Made by a program: the position numbers and the translations under genes
Notes under the pieces: model-generated
Databases searched by the model: none
What the model was told of the DNA's origin: nothing
What the model saw: only the letters and a program-made list of their open reading frames with translations
Source of the DNA: an uncultured bacterium
Lineage (GTDB): Bacteria; Verrucomicrobiota; Kiritimatiellia; RFP12; UBA1067
Direction of reading: 5' to 3'
NCBI GenBank assembly: GCA_902773475.1
Contig: CACYEO010000083.1
Location: forward strand, 1-8,505
Length of the DNA: 8,505 nucleotides
Part shown: positions 1 to 6,014 of the stretch, piece by piece
Numbering within the stretch: position 1 is the stretch's first letter
Layout: every line of letters starts with the position of its first letter

Positions 1-20
1 ACGGCGGAGGGGTTTTTTGG

Positions 21-26
21 TAAAAT
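21..26 (+). promoter_or_regulatory. Possible -10 box upstream of the GH109-type gene
   Basis: TAAAAT lies 57 bp upstream of the ATG at 84 and resembles a sigma-70 -10 element (TATAAT). The matching -35 box would fall at or beyond the left edge of the window, so it cannot be examined. The stretch 1-83 is otherwise non-coding. It contains a T6 run at 13-18 and a small GTCG-TTTT-CGAC hairpin at 33-44. This is a weak call based on one hexamer. Confidence 0.22.
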
Positions 27-68
27 GCGCGCGTCGTTTTCGACAGGAATCCGCAACCACAAGCAAAC

Positions 69-74
69 AAGGAG
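69..74 (+). promoter_or_regulatory. Ribosome binding site of the GH109-type gene
   Basis: AAGGAG ends 9 nt before the ATG at 84. It is a good Shine-Dalgarno match and supports this start, which also leaves a twin-arginine motif near the N-terminus as expected for an exported protein. Confidence 0.7.
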
Positions 75-83
75 ACAGAGGAC

Positions 84-1499
84 ATGGAACTCGGAAGGCG
101 TGAATTTCTCGCGGCGTCCATAATGACAGGAGCGGCCGCAATCGCGTCCAAGCCGGCTTTCGGCAGCGCCGGGCGCGGCACTATGCAGGGTTTTGCGGCG
201 GCCCCGATACCGGAACTGCGCGTCGGTTTCATAGGCCTCGGGATGAGAGGCCCCGGCGCCGTGCACCGCATTTCCCAGCTGCCCGGCGTGCGCGTGACCC
301 ATCTGTGCGACTTCTACAAGGACCGTGCCGAAAGGCAGAACTCCTGGCTCGCGAAGAACAAGAAGCCCAAGGCCAAGGTGCATTACGGCGAGGAAGGCTG
401 GAAGGCGCTTTGCGAAGCGGACGACGTGGATCTCGTGTACGAGGCGACGCCGTGGTACATGCACACCCCCGTGGCCGTGTACGCCATGCAGCACGGCAAG
501 CATGTCGCCGTCGAGGTTCCCGCCGCGCTGACGCTCGAGGAATGCTGGCAGCTCGTGGACGTGTCCGAAAAGACGCGCAAACACTGCATGATGCTTGAAA
601 ACTGCTGCTACGGCGAAGTCGAGATGTTCGCGCTCGTCCTCGCGCGCGAAGGGGCTTTCGGCGAAATCGTCCACGGCGAGGGCGCGTACATCCACGACCT
701 GCGCAGCCTCAACTACGCCGAGATGAAGAAGGGCGGCTACTACAACCACTGGCGCCTGCGCCACAACAAAGTCCACACCGGCAACCCCTACCCCACGCAC
801 GGCCTCGGCCCGATATGCCAGGCCATGAACGTGAACCGCGGCGACAAGATGGACTACCTCGTCTCCGTAAGCTCGCGCCAGGCCGGTATGTCCGCGTACG
901 CCAAGGCCAAATGCGCCGGCACGTGGAAGGCGGACATGGTCCCCGCGCTCGGCGACATGAACACCACGGTGATACGCACGGCGCTGGGGCGCACGATAAT
1001 GATCCAGCACGACGTGACATCGCCGCGCCCGTACAGCCGCATCAACCTTATCAGCGGCACGAAAGGCATCCTCGCGGACTATCCGTTCCGCGTGGCGTTC
1101 GACGTCAAAGGCGACGGCGCGCATTCGTGGATGGCCGACAAGGACGCCGTCAAACTTCTCAAAGAAAAATCCCACCCGCTGTGGAAGACCGCCGGCGAGG
1201 TCGCCAAGCGCATAGGCGGACACGGCGGCATGGACTTCCTGATGGATCTGCGCCTCTGCTACTGCCTGCAGAACGGGTTGCCTCTCGACCAGGACGTCTA
1301 CGACGCGGCGGCGTGGAGCTCGCTGTGCGACCTTACCGAAAAGAGCGCGCGCAACCGCGGCGCTACGCAGGACGTCCCCGACTTCACGCGCGGCGGCTGG
1401 AAGACGGCCGAACCGCTCGGCATCGTAGACGTAGATCTCGCCAAGATGGGGTTCAACGCCGGGAAAACGAAGAAGGACGACGGGCAGCTGAACGTCTGA
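84..1499 (+). CDS. Tat-exported GH109-type / Gfo-Idh-MocA family protein
   Basis: This 471-residue protein begins with a twin-arginine (Tat) signal: G-R-R-E-F-L at residues 4-9, then an Ala-rich hydrophobic stretch to about residue 27. A Rossmann NAD(P) fold follows, with V-G-F-I-G-L-G-M-R-G at 47-56. The middle carries features typical of glycoside hydrolase family 109 (the A-zyme/alpha-N-acetylgalactosaminidase NagA type). These are V-E-V-P-A around 143-147, W-R-L-R at 223-226, and Y-P-T-H-G-L-G-P from 236. Tyr236, His239, Arg224 and Tyr317 match the relative spacing of Tyr225, His228, Arg213 and Tyr307 as I recall them for the Elizabethkingia enzyme. Such enzymes cleave alpha-linked GalNAc by a redox mechanism with tightly bound NAD+, which would explain export through Tat in folded form. 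Length is slightly above the roughly 440-residue family norm because of the signal and linker. The exact sugar substrate cannot be read from sequence. A plain Gfo/Idh/MocA oxidoreductase is the alternative. Confidence 0.85.
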   Translation: MELGRREFLAASIMTGAAAIASKPAFGSAGRGTMQGFAAAPIPELRVGFIGLGMRGPGAVHRISQLPGVRVTHLCDFYKDRAERQNSWLAKNKKPKAKVHYGEEGWKALCEADDVDLVYEATPWYMHTPVAVYAMQHGKHVAVEVPAALTLEECWQLVDVSEKTRKHCMMLENCCYGEVEMFALVLAREGAFGEIVHGEGAYIHDLRSLNYAEMKKGGYYNHWRLRHNKVHTGNPYPTHGLGPICQAMNVNRGDKMDYLVSVSSRQAGMSAYAKAKCAGTWKADMVPALGDMNTTVIRTALGRTIMIQHDVTSPRPYSRINLISGTKGILADYPFRVAFDVKGDGAHSWMADKDAVKLLKEKSHPLWKTAGEVAKRIGGHGGMDFLMDLRLCYCLQNGLPLDQDVYDAAAWSSLCDLTEKSARNRGATQDVPDFTRGGWKTAEPLGIVDVDLAKMGFNAGKTKKDDGQLNV

Positions 1500-1517
1500 C
1501 GTCCGCGGTCCAGGCTC

Positions 1518-1536
1518 CGGCGCGCGCCGCGCGCCG
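1518..1536 (+). other. GC-rich intercistronic hairpin between the GH109-type gene and V-ATPase subunit D
   Basis: CGGCGCGC, loop GCC, GCGCGCCG form a perfect 8-bp all-GC stem in the 51-bp gap between the stop at 1499 and the ATG at 1551. No T tract follows, so it does not look like a simple intrinsic terminator. It could be an RNA processing or stability element, or a partial transcription block separating the two genes. The structure is seen directly; its role is inferred. Confidence 0.5.
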
Positions 1537-1550
1537 CTTGCAGGCGTAAA

Positions 1551-2159
1551 ATGGCGAAGATAAAGCTCACCAAGAACGAACTCAAGGCGCAGAACGACGC
1601 ACTGAAGCGCTACAGCCGCTTTCTGCCAATGCTGCAGCTGAAAAAACAGCAACTGCAGGCGGAAATCGCAGGCATAGCCGCCAGGGCGGAAGACGTCGCG
1701 CGCGCCGAGCGCGAGCGCCGCAAGGCGCTCGATTCCTGGATAGGGCTTTTCGCCACCGCGCCCGAGACCCTCGAAGGGCTCGTGAAGATCGAAGGCGTGA
1801 AAACGTCCACGGCCAACATCGCGGGCGTGACCGTGCCGGTGTACGAATCGATCGAAGCCAAAGTCGCGCAGGCGGATCTGTTTTCCACGCCGCCGTGGAT
1901 CGACGAAGCGGCGGAGGCCGTAGTGTCCGTATCCGCCCTGCGCGCGGAGCGTGAAACGCTCGACCGCCAGCGCGAACTCGTGGAGCGCGAACTCGCCGCC
2001 ACCTCGCAGCGGGTGAACCTTTTCGAGAAGGTGAAAATCCCCGAGTGCCGCGAAAACATCCGCATAATCAAAATCTCCATAGGAGACGAGCAGACCGCGG
2101 CCGTCACGCGCGGCAAGATGGCGAAGGCCCGCGGACGCGGCGGAGAGGGGGCGGCATGA
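1551..2159 (+). CDS. atpD: V/A-type ATP synthase subunit D
   Basis: This is the central-stalk rotor subunit of a V/A-type ATPase, which couples rotation in the A3B3 headpiece to the membrane c-ring. The 202-residue protein opens with the family N-terminus (K-L-T-K-N-E-L at about 5-11, then a K-K-Q-Q-L-Q-containing helix). It has a long N-terminal coiled-coil helix, a variable middle (about 65-125), and a second long C-terminal helix containing R-V-N-L-F-E-K-V-K-I-P and I-R-I-I-K-I, as in other D subunits. Family members are about 200-215 residues, so it is full length. The Shine-Dalgarno is weak (AGGCG at 1542-1546). The stop TGA overlaps the start of subunit I in an ATGA arrangement, which implies translational coupling. 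Subunits A and B, which usually precede D, are absent; a GH109-type gene lies upstream instead. The symbol ntpD/atpD is by family, and this is not F-type beta. Confidence 0.93.
   Translation: MAKIKLTKNELKAQNDALKRYSRFLPMLQLKKQQLQAEIAGIAARAEDVARAERERRKALDSWIGLFATAPETLEGLVKIEGVKTSTANIAGVTVPVYESIEAKVAQADLFSTPPWIDEAAEAVVSVSALRAERETLDRQRELVERELAATSQRVNLFEKVKIPECRENIRIIKISIGDEQTAAVTRGKMAKARGRGGEGAA
2145..2150 (+). promoter_or_regulatory. Ribosome binding site deciding the subunit I start
   Basis: GAGGGG (with GGAG just upstream at 2142-2145) lies 5 nt before the ATG at 2156, inside the end of the subunit D gene. It supports starting subunit I at 2156 rather than at in-frame ATGs further upstream, such as 2045, whose reading would run through the D coding sequence and give a non-family leader. 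Confidence 0.65.
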
Positions 2160-3988
2160 TAGTTGAAATGAAACGCTTCCTCCTCGTGTGCCTTGCCGCC
2201 GGACGCAAGGAAGTCCTTTCGTCCCTGCGCGAAGCGGGATGCGCGCATCTCGACAAGACGCCGGCCTCGTCGGAGGAATTCCGCACCGCCGAAGCCCGCC
2301 TTTCCGGGGCGGCGCGCGCCATCCGCATACTGCAGGACGCCGCGGCCGGAAAGCCGCCGTTCGCCGGTTCCGGAGAGACGGAGCTGGACGACGAAACGGC
2401 CAAGGCGCGCACTCCGGATCTGACGCGGCTGCGCGGCGCGGATTTCGCCGCCGCCGTGCTGCAGGCGGAAGCGACGCGCTCGGAACTCGCGCGCGGAATC
2501 GCGCGCCTCGAAGCGCGCATCGCGACATACGAACCGTTCGGATCGTTCAGCCCCGCCGCGGCCGCGGAACTGGAGAAAAAGGGTTTCAAGACCGTTCTCG
2601 CCTCGGCGCCGCTGTCCGCGGACGCGTCCGCCGTGAAGGCGGACGTCGCGCAGGAGCTGTCGCGCGACGCACGCTTCGCGTATTACGCTCTCGTCAATCC
2701 GCAGCTGCCGCTGCCCGCCGGCTTCGAGACCGTGCGCATGCCGCCGGAGCCGCTCGACGCGATGAAATCGCGCCTTGAAATCGCGCGCTCGTCGCTTGAA
2801 GACGCCACCGCGTCGCTCGCGGCGGAGGCCGGGCGCAAGGATGAAATCGCCGCGCTCGAGCCGGGGCTTCGCGACGCGGCCGACTTCGCCGCCGCCGAGG
2901 AGTCGCTCGGCAGGCGCGAGTCTCTGGCGTGGATTTCCGGATGGGTCCCGTACGACGCCGTTCCTGCGCTGCGCGAACGCGCGGCCGAAGGCGCGTGGGG
3001 GCTGCTTGTGCGCGACGCGCGGCCCGGCGAGAATCCGCCTACGCTCGTGCGCCCGCCGAAAGCGTTCCGCGCCGTCGCCGCGCTTTTCTCCGCGCTCGGC
3101 ATCGCGCCCGCGTACAGCGAAAGCGACGTGTCGGTTCCGTTCTTCGCGTATTTCACGATATTCTTCGCGATGCTCGTGGGCGACGCCGGATACGGCGCGC
3201 TGGCTCTTTTGCTCACGCTCGCCGCCAAGATGAAACTCGGCGCGAAGTTCCCGCGCCCGTGGCTCGTCCTTCTCTGCGTTTTCTGCACGGCGACCGTGGC
3301 GTGGGGCGCGCTGACGAACACATGGTTCGGCGCGCAGATTCCCGGACTTTCAGGCCCCGTCGCCAGATGGCTGGACAGCGGCCCCGGCGGGCAGGACGCC
3401 GAATTCAAGCACATCATGCTGTTGTGTTTCTCGCTCGGCGCGTCGCATCTGATCCTCGCGCGGCTGTGGAACGCGGTCTGCGTCTTCCCCGACCGCACGT
3501 TCCTCGCGCAGTGCGGATGGGCCGGAATAGTGTTTTTCATGTACTGGCTTACGTGTTCGATAGTCGGGATATTCTCCGGCGTCCCGCGGCCCGTCCTTTG
3601 GCTGATGTGCGCAAGCGTCGCGTGCGTGTTCCTTTTCACGCTGCGGAAAAGCGAACTGAAGACGCGCGGGATAGAACTGGGGATGCTGCCGCTGAACATC
3701 ATGTCCGCGCTCGGGGACGTCATTTCGTACGTCAGGCTCTTCGCGGTGGGTCTGGCGTCGGTGAAAGTCGCGCAGAACTTCAATTCGATGGCGCTTGATC
3801 TTGATATTCCGCCGTGGGCGAAGATTCTGCCGGCGGCGCTGATCCTGCTGATCGGGCACGGGCTGAATTTCATGATGGCGGGGCTGTCGATTCTCGTCCA
3901 CGCCGTGCGCCTGAACACGCTTGAGTTTTCCAACCACAAAGGGATAACCTGGTCGGGCTACGCATACGGCCCGTTCAGAAAACACTGA
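2156..3988 (+). CDS. atpI: V/A-type ATP synthase subunit I
   Basis: This is the membrane stator subunit (equivalent to eukaryotic subunit a), which forms the ion path next to the c-ring. From ATG 2156 the protein has 610 residues, within the 600-660 typical of the family. The N-terminus M-I-V-E-M-K-R is the standard start of bacterial I subunits. Residues 1 to about 320 form the Ala/Glu/Arg-rich cytoplasmic arm. From about 325 there are roughly seven or eight hydrophobic segments, including F-F-A-M-L-V-G-D-A-G-Y-G. The diagnostic motif S-Y-V-R-L-F-A-V-G-L-A places the essential channel arginine at Arg527 (equivalent to yeast Vph1 Arg735). A second conserved arginine, in V-H-A-V-R-L-N at Arg585, lies near the C-terminus. 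The start overlaps the D stop by 4 nt and subunit K follows after 13 bp, so D, I and K are coupled. The symbol atpI/ntpI refers to the V-type family. Confidence 0.94.
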   Translation: MIVEMKRFLLVCLAAGRKEVLSSLREAGCAHLDKTPASSEEFRTAEARLSGAARAIRILQDAAAGKPPFAGSGETELDDETAKARTPDLTRLRGADFAAAVLQAEATRSELARGIARLEARIATYEPFGSFSPAAAAELEKKGFKTVLASAPLSADASAVKADVAQELSRDARFAYYALVNPQLPLPAGFETVRMPPEPLDAMKSRLEIARSSLEDATASLAAEAGRKDEIAALEPGLRDAADFAAAEESLGRRESLAWISGWVPYDAVPALRERAAEGAWGLLVRDARPGENPPTLVRPPKAFRAVAALFSALGIAPAYSESDVSVPFFAYFTIFFAMLVGDAGYGALALLLTLAAKMKLGAKFPRPWLVLLCVFCTATVAWGALTNTWFGAQIPGLSGPVARWLDSGPGGQDAEFKHIMLLCFSLGASHLILARLWNAVCVFPDRTFLAQCGWAGIVFFMYWLTCSIVGIFSGVPRPVLWLMCASVACVFLFTLRKSELKTRGIELGMLPLNIMSALGDVISYVRLFAVGLASVKVAQNFNSMALDLDIPPWAKILPAALILLIGHGLNFMMAGLSILVHAVRLNTLEFSNHKGITWSGYAYGPFRKH

Positions 3989-3994
3989 AAGGAG
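3988..3994 (+). promoter_or_regulatory. Ribosome binding site of subunit K
   Basis: AAAGGAG begins on the last base of the subunit I stop codon and ends 7 nt before the ATG at 4002. It is stronger than the sites for D and I. That would suit a subunit needed in about ten copies per ring, although this link is inference. Confidence 0.7.
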
Positions 3995-4001
3995 AAATCG
4001 G

Positions 4002-4484
4002 ATGAATGAATTCATGGGTGTAGCCGGGGCAATAGCGTGCCTCGGCCTCAGCGCGGCGGGTTCCGCGCTCGGAACCGGCGCGGCGGCCGCCGCCGCGATC
4101 GGCGCCTGGAAGAAATGCTACGCGGCGAACAAGCCCGCGCCCTTCATACTTCTCGGACTCGTCGGCGCGCCGATCACGCAGACGCTCTACGGGATGATTC
4201 TCATGATCCTGATGCTCGGCAAGTCGCCGGCGGCCGGCGTTCCGCTTCTCGTCCTCGGCGTGTTCGCGGGTCTCGCGATCGGGCTTTCGGCGTTCTTCCA
4301 GGGACGCGCGGCGGCCTGCGCATGCGACGCCCAGGCGGAGACCGGGCAGGGCCTTACGAACTACTTCTCCGCGCTCGGCATCGTCGAGACCGTGGCGATT
4401 TTCGTGATGGTGTTCACGATCATCGCGCTTCTGAAGATCCCCGGCGCGGAAGCCGTCGCCGCGGCCGCCGCGCCCGCATCCTGA
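4002..4484 (+). CDS. atpK: V/A-type ATP synthase subunit K (c-ring proteolipid)
   Basis: This 160-residue membrane protein is made of two duplicated helical hairpins (four membrane segments, about 5-35, 47-72, 78-105 and 118-146), the double-hairpin form typical of V-type K subunits. The ion-carrying carboxylate is Glu129 in I-V-E-T-V-A-I of the fourth helix. The first hairpin has no acidic residue at the equivalent site and instead carries P-I-T-Q-T-L-Y. Thr59, Gln60, Tyr63, Gln100 (F-F-Q-G-R) and Glu129 line up with Enterococcus hirae NtpK Thr64, Gln65, Tyr68, Gln110 and Glu139, the residues around its bound Na+. Sodium coupling is therefore predicted. A 10-15 residue Ala-rich tail extends past the last helix. 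The gene ends the D-I-K block; an NfeD-like gene starts 19 bp later. Confidence 0.94.
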   Translation: MNEFMGVAGAIACLGLSAAGSALGTGAAAAAAIGAWKKCYAANKPAPFILLGLVGAPITQTLYGMILMILMLGKSPAAGVPLLVLGVFAGLAIGLSAFFQGRAAACACDAQAETGQGLTNYFSALGIVETVAIFVMVFTIIALLKIPGAEAVAAAAAPAS

Positions 4485-4492
4485 GAAAGCGC

Positions 4493-4498
4493 AGGTGG
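4493..4498 (+). promoter_or_regulatory. Ribosome binding site deciding the NfeD start
   Basis: AGGTGG lies 5 nt before the ATG at 4504. The in-frame GTG at 4495 sits inside this site, so using it would need the weaker upstream GAGAAAG at 4483-4489. The ATG is preferred. Confidence 0.5.
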
Positions 4499-4503
4499 AC
4501 GCA

Positions 4504-4986
4504 ATGCCGAATGTCCTGTCGGGACTCGAGCCGGATCCGTTCTGGTGCTGGCTCTGCGCCGGCGTCCTGCTGATGACGGCGGAACTCGCGACCCCGGGGT
4601 TCGTGATAATGTTCTTCGGGCTGTCGGCGGCGACCGTGGCGCTGCTGTGCGGCGCGCTCGGCGACTCGTTCACGTTCACATGGCAGCTCGCGGCGTTCGC
4701 CGTCCTTTCCGTGGCGTACGTGCTGACGCTCAGGCGCTTCGCGAAGAAGATCTTCGCCGGCGAAATCCTGCACGCCGAAGGCGGAGAGGCGGAGACGGAC
4801 GCGAATTTCGCCGGGCGCAACGTCGAGGTTCTTTCGCCCGTCGGGCGTGAAATCCCGGGCCGCGTGGCTCTGGGCGACGCGGAATGGTCGGCCGTCTCCG
4901 CCGACGGGCGCGAAATCGCGCCTGGCGACGCGGCGGTGGTCGTGCGCTGCCGCAATCTGACTCTTGAAATCAGGAAACTGCCGTAA
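4504..4986 (+). CDS. NfeD-like membrane protein (short form)
   Basis: This is a 160-residue NfeD-family protein of the short type, without the N-terminal ClpP-like serine protease domain. It has about three hydrophobic segments between residues 10 and 75, including A-E-L-A-T-P-G-F, a hallmark of the family. A soluble C-terminal domain (about 95-160) has the beta-rich OB-fold pattern, with A-G-R-N-V-E-V-L, then G-R-V-A-L-G-D-A-E-W, and ending in V-V-V-R-C-R-N-L-T-L. Short NfeD proteins are membrane partners of SPFH/stomatin proteins, and an SPFH gene does follow here. Their biochemical role is not well defined; membrane domain organisation or quality control is proposed. ATG 4504 is chosen over GTG 4495 because of the AGGTGG at 4493-4498. 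The gene lies 19 bp after subunit K and could share its transcript. Confidence 0.87.
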   Translation: MPNVLSGLEPDPFWCWLCAGVLLMTAELATPGFVIMFFGLSAATVALLCGALGDSFTFTWQLAAFAVLSVAYVLTLRRFAKKIFAGEILHAEGGEAETDANFAGRNVEVLSPVGREIPGRVALGDAEWSAVSADGREIAPGDAAVVVRCRNLTLEIRKLP

Positions 4987-4992
4987 ACAGGC

Positions 4993-5006
4993 CGGGCGCA
5001 CGCCCG
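4993..5006 (+). other. Small GC hairpin in the NfeD-SPFH gap
   Basis: CGGGCG and CGCCCG are inverted repeats separated by CA; with a realistic 4-nt loop the stem is 5 bp. It starts 6 nt after the NfeD stop. No T tract follows, so termination is not supported. Together with the palindrome at 5023-5042 it makes this 70-bp gap highly structured. Confidence 0.4.
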
Positions 5007-5022
5007 CAATGAAATGCAATAC

Positions 5023-5042
5023 GGCGCCGCGCGCGCGGCGCC
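5023..5042 (+). promoter_or_regulatory. Perfect 20-bp palindrome abutting the SPFH ribosome binding site
   Basis: GGCGCCGCGCGCGCGGCGCC equals its own reverse complement. It ends at 5042, and the Shine-Dalgarno AAGGAGG begins at 5043. In RNA it could fold into a very stable all-GC hairpin (about 8 bp plus a 4-nt loop) directly against the ribosome site. In DNA it is a twofold-symmetric site that a dimeric regulator could bind. The symmetry and position are seen; translational control, transcript-end protection or operator function is inferred. Confidence 0.55.
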
Positions 5043-5049
5043 AAGGAGG
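5043..5049 (+). promoter_or_regulatory. Strong ribosome binding site of the SPFH gene
   Basis: AAGGAGG is the best Shine-Dalgarno in the window and sits 7 nt before the ATG at 5057. It fixes the SPFH start at 5057 and argues against the longer in-frame reading from 4964, which overlaps the end of the NfeD gene and would add a non-family basic leader. Confidence 0.8.
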
Positions 5050-5056
5050 AAAAGAA

Positions 5057-6004
5057 ATGGATGTTCTGAATATCGTTCCGGTGGCGAGCGCGGGCGGCGC
5101 GATGGCTTTCGCGATCGCGCTCGTCGCGATAGTGCTGATCATGCTTTTCAAATGCGTGGTCGTGGTTCCGCAGCGGTCGGCGTTCATCGTCGAAAGGCTC
5201 GGACGCTACAGCGAAACGCTCGAAGCGGGAATGCACTTTCTGGTTCCTTTCATCGACCGCGTGGCCTACCGCCATTCGCTGAAAGAGCAGGCGATCGACG
5301 TCGCGCCGCAGTCCTGCATCACCAAGGACAACATCGCCGTGGATGTCGACGGCGTGCTGTACCTGCAGGTGATGGATCCGGCGAAGGCGAGCTACGGCAT
5401 CGGCAACTACCTGTTCGCGACGACACAGCTGGCGCAGACCACGATGCGTTCCGAAATGGGCAAGCTCGACCTCGACCGCTCGTTCGAAGAGCGCACCAAC
5501 ATCAACGCCGCGATCGTCTCCGCGGTCGACAAGGCGAGCGATCCCTGGGGCGTGAAGGTCACGCGCTACGAAATCAAGAACATCACGCCGCCGCGCTCGA
5601 TCCGCGACGCGATGGAAAAGCAGATGCGCGCCGAGCGCGAGAAGCGCGCGATGATCGCGGAATCCGAAGGCGAGCGCCAGTCGAAGATCAACCGCGCCGA
5701 CGGCGAAAAGCAGGAGGCGATCGCGCATTCCGAAGGCGAACGCGCCCGCCGCGTGAACGAGGCCGAAGGCCGCGCCCGCGAAATACTCCTCGTGGCCGAG
5801 GCGCAGGCGGAGGGCATCCGCCGCGTGGCCGAGGCGATCGACGCCCCCGGCGGACTCGCTTCCGTCAACATGCAGCTTGCGCAGGAATACCTCAAGCAGT
5901 TCGGCGAGATGGCCAAGACGAACAACACGATGATCATACCGTCGAACCTGGCCGACGTCGCGGGTGTCCTCAAAGCCTGCACTACGATAGTCAAGAACGG
6001 CTGA
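5057..6004 (+). CDS. SPFH/band-7 (stomatin/QmcA-like) membrane protein
   Basis: This is a 315-residue stomatin-family protein. One N-terminal membrane anchor (about residues 14-35) is followed by V-V-V-P-Q-R and I-V-E-R-L-G-R-Y, the classic start of the SPFH domain. Next come A-G-M-H-F-L-V-P-F-I-D-R and E-Q-A-I-D-V, and then W-G-V-K-V-T-R-Y-E-I-K-N-I at the end of the domain (about residue 180). A long Glu/Arg/Ala-rich coiled coil runs from about 190 to 265 with repeated S-E-G-E-R and N-x-A-E/D-G units, typical of oligomerising SPFH proteins. The C-terminus, with A-Q-E-Y-L-K-Q-F and M-I-I-P-S-N-L, is shared with QmcA/paraslipin and mitochondrial SLP-2 types. Such proteins build large membrane-bound rings or microdomains and often pair with NfeD, as here. 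The gene follows NfeD by 70 bp. The exact cellular client is unknown. Confidence 0.92.
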   Translation: MDVLNIVPVASAGGAMAFAIALVAIVLIMLFKCVVVVPQRSAFIVERLGRYSETLEAGMHFLVPFIDRVAYRHSLKEQAIDVAPQSCITKDNIAVDVDGVLYLQVMDPAKASYGIGNYLFATTQLAQTTMRSEMGKLDLDRSFEERTNINAAIVSAVDKASDPWGVKVTRYEIKNITPPRSIRDAMEKQMRAEREKRAMIAESEGERQSKINRADGEKQEAIAHSEGERARRVNEAEGRAREILLVAEAQAEGIRRVAEAIDAPGGLASVNMQLAQEYLKQFGEMAKTNNTMIIPSNLADVAGVLKACTTIVKNG

Positions 6005-6014
6005 AAGAGCGGCG

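Noticed and set aside
13..18. T6 run as the tail of an intrinsic terminator of an upstream gene
   Set aside because: The preceding GC-rich bases do not form a complete stem within the window; the other half, if any, lies outside.
2045..2155. Upstream in-frame extension of subunit I
   Set aside because: It would overlap the D coding sequence by over 110 nt and add a His/Arg-rich leader. The ATG at 2156 has a proper ribosome site and gives the standard N-terminus.
2683..3939. A 418-residue open frame on the minus strand opposite subunit I
   Set aside because: It is Ser/Ala/Arg-rich and low in complexity, has no recognisable motif, and lies entirely within a clear V-ATPase subunit I gene.
4495..4503. 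GTG start for the NfeD-like gene
   Set aside because: It falls within the AGGTGG ribosome site that best serves ATG 4504. The difference is only three residues, so it remains possible.
4964..5056. Upstream in-frame extension of the SPFH protein
   Set aside because: It starts inside the NfeD gene and crosses the palindrome; the AAGGAGG site fits only the ATG at 5057.
5629..5790. Repeated SEGER-like units in the SPFH gene as a DNA repeat
   Set aside because: The repetition reflects the periodic coiled coil of SPFH proteins, with diverged codons, and is not a tandem DNA repeat.
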